Of a stretch of 64,000 nt of DNA, positions 43,407 through 52,759 are shown piece by piece (position 1 is the stretch's first letter; every line of letters starts with the position of its first letter). The notes beneath the pieces are model-generated. The model was given only the letters and a program-made list of their open reading frames with translations. It was not told where the DNA came from and made no database searches. The translations under genes and the position numbers were made by a program. The stretch spans positions 221,031 to 285,030 of the forward strand of contig JAZIHH010000005.1 in assembly GCA_036678685.1 (NCBI GenBank). Direction: 5' to 3'. This DNA comes from JAZIHH01 sp036678685. GTDB taxonomy: Bacteria; Bacillota; UBA4882; UBA10575.

Positions 43407-43431
43407 GTGCCCAGGCGGGGGGTGATAAAAA

Positions 43432-43752
43432 GTGAAAAGCAAAGAACTTATAATTAAGAAACGATGGCGGGTAAATCCGGCCAGGATGATTGCCAACCTT
43501 TTTATATTGTTCTGTCTCTTACTTTTAGTATTTATCATTATGAACTTTACCGCCGGTCAAACCAGGGGAGTAGGGGAAGAGGAGGTTCTTGAAATAATTG
43601 TCGAACAAGGGGATTCGTTATGGAGCATCGCCTGCGCGCTTTATCTCCACCAGGATCCCAGGTATACCGTGGCGGTAATCCGGGATTTAAACGGATTGCA
43701 AAACATGACTACGATTCACCCCGGACAGATTCTACAAATCCCGAAGTTTTAA
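43432..43752 (+). CDS. yneA: YneA-like SOS cell-division inhibitor: membrane anchor plus LysM domain
   Basis: This 106-aa protein starts at GTG 43432, close after GGGGGG. A single membrane segment (ILFCLLLLVFIIMNF) is followed by a LysM domain (VEQGDSLWSIACALY...HPGQILQIP). In B. subtilis, yneA is divergently encoded next to lexA, has this architecture, is LexA-regulated and blocks division during DNA damage. The three LexA boxes and the gene order match that arrangement, which is why I name it; sequence resemblance outside LysM is weak. A terminator follows at 43822-43847. Confidence 0.8.
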   Translation: MKSKELIIKKRWRVNPARMIANLFILFCLLLLVFIIMNFTAGQTRGVGEEEVLEIIVEQGDSLWSIACALYLHQDPRYTVAVIRDLNGLQNMTTIHPGQILQIPKF

Positions 43753-43821
43753 GAGTTTGGGGTACTAAAGAAAGAAAACAGGCATTGCCGGCCCTTGACG
43801 GACGGCCAAAAACCGGAAGAA

Positions 43822-43847
43822 AACCGCTGCCAGCGGTTATTTTTTTA
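43822..43847 (+). terminator. Rho-independent terminator after the yneA-like gene
   Basis: The stem AACCGCT / AGCGGTT with a three-base loop is followed by a run of seven T residues after TA. Confidence 0.75.
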
Positions 43848-43863
43848 TTCTTAATTAAATTAA

Positions 43864-43930
43864 TTGAAAGGCAAATTGTTTTATATTATAATAAATTTAA
43901 TATCTTAATAGTTTTATATACAAACTATTA
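43864..43930 (+). promoter_or_regulatory. Promoter and MarR-type operator upstream of the MarR gene
   Basis: TTGAAA (43864-43869) and TATAAT (43887-43892) are 17 bases apart. Downstream, just before the ribosome binding site, lies an inverted repeat TAATAGTTT (43906-43914) / AAACTATTA (43922-43930) with a 7-base spacer. Position and symmetry suggest that the MarR protein encoded next represses itself. Confidence 0.75.
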
Positions 43931-43952
43931 TTACTGATAAAGGAGGAGGCTT

Positions 43953-44429
43953 GTGCAGGAAGATCTTCTCATGATGCTTACCTTACTGGCGTCCTTTCAC
44001 CGGAACCTCTATACACGAACCCGCCCGGTTGCCGCCAGAAAGGAAATAAACTATCAAAGATTTACCATTTTGTCCTACTTAAAACTCTTCCCGGAACACA
44101 GTATGAAGAAACTATCCCGTTTACTGGGCGTCTCCTCATCCAGTCTTTCCATTATTATTGACAGCCTGAAAAAAGAAGGCCTGGTAGTTCGGAAAACCGA
44201 TCCGGACGACCGCCGAAGAGTCCTCCTTGAACTTACCCCAAAAGGAAAAGAAGCCTTAGAAAAAATTAAAGAACCCATAATTGGGGCCTTAAAAATCTGG
44301 ACGGGCAGAATAAAAAGAGAAGACCTTTATGAGCTGGAAAGGGCGGTCTCCGTTGTAAACAGAATTTTTTTGGATAACCCGGTTTCCCCGGAGGGAAACA
44401 TTGCTTTACGCCGGCCGGTAGCCTATTGA
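43953..44429 (+). CDS. MarR-family transcriptional regulator
   Basis: This 158-aa protein starts at GTG 43953 after AAAGGAGGAGG. The winged helix spans about residues 45-110: HSMKKLSRLLGVSSSSLSIIIDSLKKEGLVVRKTDPDDRRRVLLELTPKG, with the typical DPDDRR wing. Helices at both ends form the dimer interface. MarR proteins respond to small aromatic or oxidising ligands. The next genes in the same direction are the membrane-protein pair at 44764-45704, a likely target but separated by 334 bases with their own signals. Confidence 0.92.
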   Translation: MQEDLLMMLTLLASFHRNLYTRTRPVAARKEINYQRFTILSYLKLFPEHSMKKLSRLLGVSSSSLSIIIDSLKKEGLVVRKTDPDDRRRVLLELTPKGKEALEKIKEPIIGALKIWTGRIKREDLYELERAVSVVNRIFLDNPVSPEGNIALRRPVAY

Positions 44430-44763
44430 CTAGAGAAAAAGCGGCAGACGTTTCTTCGATAATTGAACGACCGAACTTTAACGGCTTCCCATCCGTGCCA
44501 TCCACGATATATAGATATCAGTCGAACGTATTATGGTTAATAATGGGGTAATAATCCTACAAATTATATTATATCCTGCTTTGACATAGAAATATTGTGA
44601 CGGAACTATCGTCGTCAATATTCCTTGACTTTATATTTTGTTTATGGAAAAATAAGTAATAGATATTATTTATACTTATCACCCCATGTCTTAACGGTTC
44701 ACAGATTGAACTATACAGGTAAAAGCATTTATCTTCCAATACTTAAAAAGGAGGTAGCAATCC
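44430..44763. other. 334-base intergenic region with possible promoter and inverted repeat
   Basis: No gene is seen. There is TTGACA at 44581-44586 and, overlapping downstream, an inverted repeat AATATTG (44591-44597) / CAATATT (44616-44622) with additional GACG/CGTC pairing inside. It could be an operator or hairpin for the membrane-protein genes that follow. The -10 element is not clear. AAAAAGGAGG ends at 44754, serving the TTG at 44764. Confidence 0.4.
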
Positions 44764-45222
44764 TTGCCAAAAACAATGAATAATAAACTTTTGGGGTGGA
44801 GTGGCCGTTTTTTACTGGTCCATCTTGTCACTTGGGCGGTAATTGCGAATTTATTCCTGCTCCTATAGGATACCCTACCTGAGTTCAGCCGAATTGCCCT
44901 CGACTTTTTCCGGCCGTATCGGTTCGGATGGCGGGCAATTCTTTCGGAAGCAATACGCGGTATCGTTATGGCGGTTGTTTTGTACCCCTTTTATGATCTT
45001 ATAATAAAAGAGAGCCGCGGTGGCCTAATCCTTTTTGGAGCCCTCTGGGGGCTGGCCGTCTTCGGCTCCATTGAACCAATGCCGGGTTCGTTTGAAGGAA
45101 TAGTTTATACGAAAACCACTTTCGCTGAGCATCTAATGGTCCTGGCGGCAGCCGCGGTTCAGGTACTGCTGTTTTCTACTCTGTTTCTTCGGTGGGAGAA
45201 AAGGGGGTTGGCGTCCCCATGA
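44764..45222 (+). pseudogene. Membrane-protein gene interrupted by in-frame TAG
   Basis: From TTG 44764 (AGGAGG nine bases upstream) the frame reads PKTMNNKLLGWSGRFLLVHL and then LVTWAVIANLFLLL. It hits TAG at 44866-44868, then continues without another stop as DTLPEFSRIALDFFRPYRFG to SP at 45222. Layout matches the next gene (GRF at the start, hydrophobic segment, VLYPFY/LLYPFF, FLRWE at the end), so both are tandem duplicates of one small polytopic protein. The TAG falls inside the first membrane segment's end. An internal ATG at 44968 lacks a ribosome binding site. Confidence 0.7.
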
Positions 45223-45704
45223 AAATAAAGCTTCCAGGCTATATTGGGCGGTTTACTTTTTTGTACGTGCTCGTTTACACTATTGTCGGTATGGTCTGTT
45301 ACCAGTTGTTTGGTTATGAGGAAGCCCTGGCGACCTTGGAACATTTCGAACTTTTCCGCCCGCTGGAAAGCCCGGCCATGGCTGGTATGGTTTTTGCCGG
45401 CGCCGTCATCCGTGGGGCGATTCTTGCTTTGCTGCTCTACCCGTTTTTCCCTGTTATTTTGAAGAAAAAGCACGGTTGGTTGTTGCTGTTCACCGTTTTT
45501 TTCGGCCTCACCACCTTCGGTTCACTCATTTTTCTGCATAACCTTCTAGATATCGAGGCACTTAGGCAGGCAGGTTCAGTAAGGGAAGCATTGAATGATC
45601 TGAGATACGGAGTGCCGGAAATATTCCTGCAAATGCTGGTGTTTTCCTGGATATTTTTACGGTGGGAAAGAAAGAGGAGCGTCAAAGCCAATGTTTCCGT
45701 TTAA
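45219..45704 (+). CDS. Hypothetical membrane protein, 161 aa (intact duplicate)
   Basis: The ATG at 45219 overlaps the stop of the preceding duplicate (ATGA), with AAAGGGGG upstream. Four hydrophobic segments: FTFLYVLVYTIVGMVCYQLF, AGMVFAGAVIRGAILALLLYPFF, WLLLFTVFFGLTTFGSLIF and EIFLQMLVFSWIFL, ending FLRWERKR. No family recognised. It is the intact partner of the TAG-broken gene and probably needs translation coupling from it or its own initiation. Confidence 0.65.
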   Translation: MKIKLPGYIGRFTFLYVLVYTIVGMVCYQLFGYEEALATLEHFELFRPLESPAMAGMVFAGAVIRGAILALLLYPFFPVILKKKHGWLLLFTVFFGLTTFGSLIFLHNLLDIEALRQAGSVREALNDLRYGVPEIFLQMLVFSWIFLRWERKRSVKANVSV

Positions 45705-46308
45705 AAGATGAGCACTATTACCCGCAAAACGTAACTTAATAGAGCACAATAGGGGAGCATCAGCTTTCCTATTTTTTATCAAATCCTTCAACGTGTATTT
45801 TTTACGGTTTAAAGTCTTCGGGATTAATTTTCAACCTATTAAACTGTAGACGTCTTCGATGGATATCGTCTTTTATAAAATCCCCGGCGGTTTCTGGTTA
45901 CACAACAAGTTTTGCCAGTCATAAAAGATTGTTTTTTTAATTGCGTTGTCGAGTAATAAAAATATCCTGTGCATCAAAAACCGACCATCCTGACTCTAAA
46001 ATAATGATATTTTTTACGTCCTATAATATATATTATGTGAACAAGAACGGAAAAAGAGAGTTTTATTTACTTTCAAACGCGCAAAGGATTCGTTATACCC
46101 TGAAGCCCCGCGCAGGCTTTTCTCTGCCCGAAATAACCAGCTCCTACTGTAATTTAAAATATTAAGGTCAGATTAGGTCAGGACTTTAAACTTATTGTTT
46201 TTCTTAAGTGTGTGCAAAATACAACAGTGTATTACCTATTCCCTTTTAAACTTGTTTTTAAGAAAACAGTCTTTGAATATGAATAAATATACTTTAACGA
46301 GAATTGTA
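45705..46308. other. 604-base AT-rich region without recognised genes
   Basis: This stretch separates the membrane-protein pair from IS256 copy 2. Only an ORF of 74 codons at 45941-46165 is open and it has no ribosome binding site or recognisable protein features. I see no RNA gene or strong hairpin. It may hold decayed sequence left by deletion next to the IS, because the regulator gene on the other side of the IS is missing its 3' end. Confidence 0.5.
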
Positions 46309-47698
46309 AGTTAAGTCCGTATAATGGTGTAAAATTGGTTTCCTAAAAAAGAGGGAGCCATTAACAAATTCCTCAGTTAGAATAGAAGTTGGACAAACCA
46401 AAATTCTAAGAGGAGGAATTTGAATGGCTCAATACCAGATTACCGTAGATCAAGAACTTTTGCATCGTCTATTTTTAGGCAATAACAAGGATTCCGGTGT
46501 GTCAGCGCTATTGGAATCGGTATTGAACCAGATTTTGCAGGCGCAAGCCACCGAACAGCTTCAAGCCGAGCCATACGAACGTACTGATAAAAGAAAGGGC
46601 TATCGTAACGGCACACGCGAGCATCCTCTTACCACCCGGGTCGGAACCATAACCCTACGTGTTCCGCGTTTTCGTAACGGCCAGTTTTCCACTGAGATGT
46701 TTGCCCGCTATCAGCGGAGCGAACAGGCCTTGGTGCTGGCCTTGATGGAAATGGTAATTAACGGGGTCTCTACCCGTAAGGTCAGTCAGATAACGGAAGA
46801 GTTATGTGGTACCGAATTTTCCAAATCCACTGTTTCAGAGTTGTGCAAGAAACTGGACCCCATTGTGAACGCCTGGAATAACCGGGACTTGAGTGAGAAG
46901 TGTTATCCTTTTGTATTGGTGGATGCTTTGGTACTGAAAATTCGTGAAGATGGCCGTGTCCGTTCCCGGAGTGTTATGATTGCTATCGGCATAAACACTA
47001 AAGGATACCGGGAAGTTCTAGGGCTTATAATTGGCGACAGTGAATCCGAAGCCAGTTGGAGCCAGTTCTTTTCCTGGCTTAAAAGCCGTAACCTGCGTGG
47101 TGTCGAACTGGTAGTATCAGATGACCATGGCGGCCTGGTCAAGGCGGTTCGCCGCTACTTCCAGGGCGTTACCTGGCATCGCTGCCAAACCCACTTTATG
47201 CGTAATATCATGGACGCTACGCCTAGGTCGGCAAAAGAAGAGCTTTATCCACATCTGCGAGCTATTCTGGATGCGCCTGATATCGGTACTGCCCGGTTGT
47301 TATTGAATCAAACCTTGGAGACATTTGAGAAAAAAGCACCCAAGGCCATGCAAATACTTGAAATGGGCTTTGATGACGCTACCGCGGTCCTTATGCTGCC
47401 GGAAAAATATCGCCGGCGTCTGCGTACTACAAACGCTGTCGAGTGTCTTATCGAAGAGATTAGGCGCAGGGAACGAGTTATCCATATTTTCCCGAACCGG
47501 GAATCGGCAATTCGCCTAATTGGAGCCTTACTTATGGAAATTGACGACAAGTGGATAGCCGGCAAAAAGTATCTGGATATGAGTGAATACCTCCAGTGGC
47601 AAGAAGAGCAAAAACAAATCAATGATCAAAGCAATATTGCGTATATCAGATAAGCTTATTGATAACTGAGGAATTTACACACTAATCTGGATTTGATC
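46309..47698 (+). mobile_element. IS256-family insertion sequence, copy 2 (1390 bp)
   Basis: Same length and ends as copy 1 but in opposite orientation. The left end AGTTAAGTCCG begins at 46309 and the right end GGATTTGATC stops at 47698, with a C-to-T change against copy 1 near the right end. Flanks GAATTGTA and CAACTCAC are unlike, so no target duplication. The right end lies inside the response-regulator gene and supplies its last eight residues and stop. Confidence 0.88.
46424..47653 (+). CDS. IS256-family transposase, 409 aa (copy 2)
   Basis: Identical to copy 1 except Ile for Met in GLIIGDSE and Cys for Arg in TTNAVECLIEE. The Arg-to-Cys change lies in the conserved C-terminal segment next to the catalytic Glu and might weaken this copy. 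The ATG follows AGAGGAGGAATTTGA. The reading frame is uninterrupted. Confidence 0.93.
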   Translation: MAQYQITVDQELLHRLFLGNNKDSGVSALLESVLNQILQAQATEQLQAEPYERTDKRKGYRNGTREHPLTTRVGTITLRVPRFRNGQFSTEMFARYQRSEQALVLALMEMVINGVSTRKVSQITEELCGTEFSKSTVSELCKKLDPIVNAWNNRDLSEKCYPFVLVDALVLKIREDGRVRSRSVMIAIGINTKGYREVLGLIIGDSESEASWSQFFSWLKSRNLRGVELVVSDDHGGLVKAVRRYFQGVTWHRCQTHFMRNIMDATPRSAKEELYPHLRAILDAPDIGTARLLLNQTLETFEKKAPKAMQILEMGFDDATAVLMLPEKYRRRLRTTNAVECLIEEIRRRERVIHIFPNRESAIRLIGALLMEIDDKWIAGKKYLDMSEYLQWQEEQKQINDQSNIAYIR

Positions 47699-49159
47699 CA
47701 ACTCACAAGCCTGCTCACATCTGGTTTTATGCAGAAAATCCACAAAGTTTTGTCCCGTCTCTTCCTTAAAACGGGTACAAAAATGATTCTTGCTTAACCC
47801 AACCTGTTTCGCCACCAAAGAGAGGTTCAAGTCTTTATTATTATAATTTTCCTTTATGTAGATCAGCGCTTCCCGGATTGGGGTAGAGTAATTCATGAAA
47901 CCGGTACGCTCAATAAGGGTGATTAATCGGTTAAACTTTTCTACAAACCAATCTCTAATCGCCGGAATGGACGGAAAGTTCTCGAGGTGGGATGAATATT
48001 GCTCCTCTTCCTCGAGAATCTCAGACAATCCAATCCCCGCTCCCCGGCACTGGCGCGCCATTTCACCGTAAAGCTCCTGGCAGACCTGGTGTAAAAGAAA
48101 GGGTGAAGTTTTTTCTGTTACTTTATGGAAAAGACAGGTCAGCGCCGTCTTGATTTGTCTCCGGTTGCCCGTCCTGATCAAAATGGAAAAATCCGGTCCG
48201 TCACTTTCCAGTAAACAATGATCCTTGGCCTCACTAGGGATATCTTCCGGAAAGATCATCTTCTTTTCCGGCCAGAAAAAGCGGAACATCATATGCTCCC
48301 GTGCCTTTCCGTACTCGATGGGCAATTGCTTGTAACTGGCAATAACCGAACCGAAAACGGCAGTGGTTTTAATCTGCAGATACTGCATAAGGCAAGCCTG
48401 GATCTGCCAGACATTCGACGGAATCAACTTTTTCCGGTAATAACCGGCTTCACCCCGGGGAAAACTATAAATTAGGACCCACTCCCCGGGAACAGAACTA
48501 TCGGTAACTAAAGCGCCGGCTTTATCCGAGATCTCTTCAATCAGATTCAAAGGACGAAGGCCGGAGCGGGAAATGAGTTCTCCTTGGTTGTCTCCTTTTA
48601 TAAAGATGAGCTGCCAATTGTTTCCATCCCAATTTAGCCCTAAGTCCTGTAAAAATTTTTGGTACACTTGCTCATCCAGTTCCCCGCTGATTAGACTCTC
48701 CGCAAAATGCTTTTTCAGTAAAAAGAATCCCAACAAGGCCTGCTTCTGTAATTTTTGTATTTTTTCATCTTCCGCCGATTCTTGTTGCAGTTTACTCCAT
48801 AACCTTTTTAAAATCGGCAATAAGGTATCGTTGTCCAAAGTCGACTTGAGCAGATATTCATCGGCCCCCAGTTTCAGGGCCTCTTGCGTATAAGCAAAAT
48901 CATCATAATTGGTAAGAATGATCGTTTTCAACTTGGGCTTTTTTTTCTTAAGGATTTTGATCAACTCAATACCGTCCATCCCCGGCATGCGGATATCGGT
49001 AATTAAGATGTCCGGGTCGGTAGTGTCAAATTTGCTAATCGCCTCTTGGCCGTTGGCCGCGTCGGCAACAAGGGTAAACCCATTTTCCTGCCAGGGAATG
49101 GTCGAACGCAACCCAACCCGTACTAACAACTCGTCATCAACGATCATTACCTTACCCAC
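47675..49159 (-). pseudogene. YesN-type response regulator truncated by IS256
   Basis: This regulator has a receiver domain (about 1-125; phosphoacceptor Asp in ILITDIRMPGMDG, conserved Lys in EYLLKST), a long linker, and an AraC-type domain at the end. The first helix-turn-helix is present (IKENYNNKDLNLSLVAKQVGLSKNHFCTRFKEETGQNFVDFL). The frame then enters IS256 copy 2 and ends DQIQISV, a tail encoded by the IS end. The second helix-turn-helix of about 40 residues is missing, so DNA binding is probably lost. It is transcribed with the sensor kinase upstream, which is also broken. Confidence 0.88.
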
Positions 49160-50964
49160 TTTGCAATGCTCCTCTCGGCATATTTACTAATCCGGGGAAT
49201 CCTGATTTTTACCCGGGTTCCTTGCGGCTCCCGGTTTTCAATTGTAAACTCGTAATCCTGGTCAAAATAAAGCTGGATCCGTTCCTTCACATTCCTTAAA
49301 CCAAAGCCACTGAAACGGTCCTTGTTGCTGTATTTGTTTTCCATGATCGCTTTCCGCTTTTCCGGATCAATTCCTGGACCATTATCCGCCACTTCAAAAG
49401 CAATTCCGGCACTGTCCGAATGCACCCCGACGAAAATCTCCCCGCCAACCATATTCCCGACACCATGATAGATCGCGTTCTCGACAATCGGCTGTAAAAT
49501 AAAACGCGGAGTCAAGTAACCGGTGACCGACGGATCGACACTGAAAGTGACCGAAAAATTATTACCGTAACGAAATGACTGGATGGCCAGATAATTACGG
49601 ACGTTTTCAATCTCCTCACTGATGGGAATCAGATCACTGGTCTTGCTAATACTAGCCCGTAACAAATTCTCAAGGGCGGAAATGATCTTTGCGATCTCGT
49701 CAATATGATGAATCTTCGCCAGCCAACGCAAAGAATCAAGGGTGTTATAAAGAAAATGCGGATTAATCTGCGCTTGAAGCGCATTCAACTCGGCTTGCCT
49801 CTTTTTTTGCTGGACCTCATAGATATTGTCCATTAAAAGACGAATCTGTTCGACCATACGGTTGAAACTGGCGGCTAACCTGTTAAACTCTTGCATACTG
49901 CGAAGACGAATGGCGATTTCGAGGTTCCCTTCCTCGACCTCTTTCATGGAGTTACAAAGGATTTGAACCGGAGCGGACACTTTTTTCGAAAAATGCACCG
50001 CTAGATAAATGGCACCAGCCAACAGGAAAACACCCAAGACCAGAATTATGTTACGAATCGTCATGTTTTCTTTCTGCAAAAGCGCATAATCAATGGAGAA
50101 GATCACCTTCCAACCGCAGAAAGAGACCGCCCGATAAACAACCAGCTCTTTTTTCCCCTCTATTTTCCGTAATTGGCTGCCCCAATCGCGAAGGTATAAT
50201 TGGCGAAAGTTCTTCTCCTGATATTTAACGGCCGCCTCCGGGCTGCCAAAAATCAGTTTCCCTTTCGAATCCAAGACCGTAATTTGGCCTTGATCCCATA
50301 ACTCCAGCCTTTCCAGCATCTTGGTGACAAAACTGTAGTCAAGGTCAATCAAAACCCATCCTAACTTCCGCCCGTCCAGATCTGTGATCCGTTGCGCATA
50401 GGTAACTACTCTTGCGGGATTGAAATAAAGGGCGTCAGCATAGTTATCCTCATGGATATCGGTAATAAAAATATGTTCATCGGAGTTGACCATCGCTTGA
50501 TACTAGTCATATTCCTGCAAATAACTAATTAGAATCGGAGGCCCGCTCGAATAAATCCTCCTCTCATCCTCGGATACTACGTAAATACCCCTAACTTCAG
50601 TCCGGGTACTGGTCAAGCTGGCAAGGAAATATCTTAACTTGTTATTATAATTAATCTCTTTCCAGCGGTCTAAAAAGGTTTCTTCCCGTAAAGCAGTAAG
50701 TAAGTCGGTATTTACTGAAATCATATACGCCAGACTCTGCAAATCCCGGAAGTAGTATTCAATATTCTCCTTAACCTTAATGATCATCTGTTCAACATAG
50801 ATCTGGACCTTGTTGTTGATTATCCGTGAGGAAGCAGAGTAAGTAATTAAACTCAACAGCAAGGTAGGAATCACCGCGATAATAATAAAATACAAGATCA
50901 AAGTCCCTTGGACGCTCTTAAAAAAATCCCGGAGCAAACCAGTGAGGTTTGTTTTCTTAGTCAA
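49147..50964 (-). pseudogene. YesM-type sensor histidine kinase interrupted by in-frame TAG
   Basis: From the minus-strand start at 50964 the frame reads membrane helix GTLILYFIIIAVIPTLLLSLI and an extracellular Cache-like sensor. It meets TAG at 50505-50503 after ISYLQEYD and continues in the same frame as YQAMVNSDEHIFITD. The kinase half is intact: second membrane helix, HAMP, His-kinase motif QAQINPHFLYNTLDSLRWL, and ATP-binding NAIYHGV, VADNGPGID and GFGLRNVKERI. Joined length would be about 605 aa, normal for YesM. A TGG (Trp) to TAG change is the simplest cause. The 3' end overlaps the regulator gene by 13 bases. Confidence 0.88.
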
Positions 50965-51007
50965 GGGTTTCGAAGTCCTTTCCTAAATAGTTACATTTTA
51001 TTAATTC

Positions 51008-51050
51008 TAAAAAAAAAAACTGCAGTTCCTTCTGTAATAAAGAACCCCAG
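51008..51050 (-). terminator. Rho-independent terminator of the GH4 gene
   Basis: On the minus strand CTGGGGTTCTTT / AGAAGGAACTGCAG form a stem with a short loop, followed by about ten T residues. It separates the GH4 gene from the kinase gene. Confidence 0.8.
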
Positions 51051-51162
51051 TTAGAAAATGACTATCATCACATCAACGTTTATACTAATACAAAGGTTGT
51101 TTCAAGACCGTCCATTTAAATATCCGGCCAGGGGTTTTATTGCCCGCAACAAGAAAAAATCC

Positions 51163-52485
51163 TCAAGTAAAATGCTTAAACTGCGGTAGCCATTTTTCAT
51201 TAACTTTAAACATCTCACTAACCATTGCTTTAATTTCAGCCAAACTTAAAACGGCTGAGGTTAAGGGGTCATAACAGACGGCATGGAATATTTTTTGCGG
51301 GTCCCCAGTCAAAGCCCCTTCAACCGCCATTTCCTCACAGCGGGCATTAATATCATTTAAGATCGCCAGTTGTTCGGGGAGGCTGCCAACGTGAAGCGGA
51401 TTAAGCCCTCGACGCGAAGCAAGCACTGGCACCTCTACGCAGCAACCTTCCGGCAGGTTGTCAATCAGGCCGAAATTACGGACATTGCCGTTAAACTCAA
51501 AAACCGTTCCGTCACCAAAGACCGCATTAAAGATGTAGGCGGCATATTCGTGTCCACGGTCAAGATTGATCGCATCCTTCCGCAACCAGTCCCTAATCTC
51601 ATCTTTCCATTTATGTTCCATTCTTCGGTACTCATTCAAAATATAAGCATGATGCCCCGGATTCCATCCTGTCCCGTGGGTACAGTATTTTTCAATTAAA
51701 TCCGGACGTTTACGAAACCAGGCGTTATACTCCGAATTATGCCCGCTTGATTCAGTCACATAATATCCAAGGTGCAGAAACATTTCGTTCCGCACTTGTT
51801 CCTCGTTGTAAATTTCCGGTCTCTTGATGGCTTCCCGGATTAAAGGATAAGCATCTTTCCCGTTCCATTTAAACTGAAGATACCAGGCTTGATGGTTAAT
51901 CCCGGCACACAAATAGGTAATCTCCTCCATTGGCGCACCGATCCATCGGGCCAGCATGCTTGCGGTTCCCTGGACACTGTGGCAAAGACCGGTGACATTA
52001 ACCTGTGTCGTCCCCTGCATCGCCCGGCAGAGCATGGCCATGGGGTTTGTATAATTAAGGAAGAGTGCCTCCGGACAATATCTTTCAATGTCACGACAAA
52101 TATCGAGCATCACCGGGATCGTCCTCAAAGCACGGAAAATACCTGCCGGTCCACGGGTATCGCCGACATTAATATCCACCCCGTACTTTTTAGGAATTTC
52201 GATATCATGGCGCCAGACATCAACGCTGCCAACCAAAATGGTACAGACGACCCCGTCCGCATCTTTTAAGGCTTCAACCCGGTCGGTGGTGGCTATTACC
52301 TTGGCCGGATAATTGCCGGCGGCGACGATTTTATCCACCGCTTCTTTGATAAAGGCCAGTCGTTCCCGGTCTATATCCATGAGCGCTATCGTGCTGTCGG
52401 CCAAAGCCGGAAACGAAAGAATATCCCGGACGAGATCCCTGGTAAAGCCAAAACTGCCGGCCCCAATAAAGGCAATTTTTTTCAA
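51163..52485 (-). CDS. Glycoside hydrolase family 4 (alpha-galactosidase/alpha-galacturonidase type)
   Basis: This 440-aa NAD- and Mn-dependent glycosidase acts by oxidation-elimination. The NAD fold is at residues 4-19 (IAFIGAGSFGFTRDLV), LFLNYTNPMAML is near 143-154, and the metal-binding CHSV signature (GLCHSVQGT) is near 168-176. GINHQAWYLQF is near 195-205. The CHSV tetrad is the form found in alpha-galactosidases (MelA) and related alpha-galacturonidases, not in phospho-glycosidases. It lies next to a YesMN-type two-component pair, which commonly controls carbohydrate use; here that pair is inactivated and no sugar transporter is present nearby. Confidence 0.9.
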   Translation of the reverse strand: MKKIAFIGAGSFGFTRDLVRDILSFPALADSTIALMDIDRERLAFIKEAVDKIVAAGNYPAKVIATTDRVEALKDADGVVCTILVGSVDVWRHDIEIPKKYGVDINVGDTRGPAGIFRALRTIPVMLDICRDIERYCPEALFLNYTNPMAMLCRAMQGTTQVNVTGLCHSVQGTASMLARWIGAPMEEITYLCAGINHQAWYLQFKWNGKDAYPLIREAIKRPEIYNEEQVRNEMFLHLGYYVTESSGHNSEYNAWFRKRPDLIEKYCTHGTGWNPGHHAYILNEYRRMEHKWKDEIRDWLRKDAINLDRGHEYAAYIFNAVFGDGTVFEFNGNVRNFGLIDNLPEGCCVEVPVLASRRGLNPLHVGSLPEQLAILNDINARCEEMAVEGALTGDPQKIFHAVCYDPLTSAVLSLAEIKAMVSEMFKVNEKWLPQFKHFT

Positions 52486-52759
52486 AAGACCACTCCTCTA
52501 CTAAATTATTATTAACATTAATCATTGTAAAGCGGTGACACCTCTCTGTAAATGGCATATTGAATGATCCATATGGAATTTTGTTATAAACAAACGAAAA
52601 ACCCCTAATTCTTGAAGGTCTCTAAATAAACCTAAACCCCGACCCTAGTTGGTAACACAAAACAACCGGCCAGTACGGAGTATTTATATGCTATACTAAA
52701 TTTAAGTTTAACCCCATTGCCCAGGCAGCGATCGGCAGTTTTTTAAAGGAGACTTAATT

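Noticed and set aside
45941..46165. 74-codon ORF near IS256 copy 2
   Set aside because: No ribosome binding site and no recognisable protein features; the region is AT-rich and looks non-coding.
19941..47698. Inversion by recombination between the two inverted IS256 copies as the reason for missing target duplications
   Set aside because: The 8-base flanks were also compared crosswise (left of copy 1 with the complement left of copy 2, and right with right). They do not match, so a simple reciprocal inversion does not explain them. Adjacent deletion or other rearrangement is more likely.
44866..50505. Genetic recoding of TAG
   Set aside because: TAG serves as the ordinary stop of several intact genes in the window and no suppressor tRNA is visible, so mutation is the simpler reading. 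Kept only as a low-interest finding.
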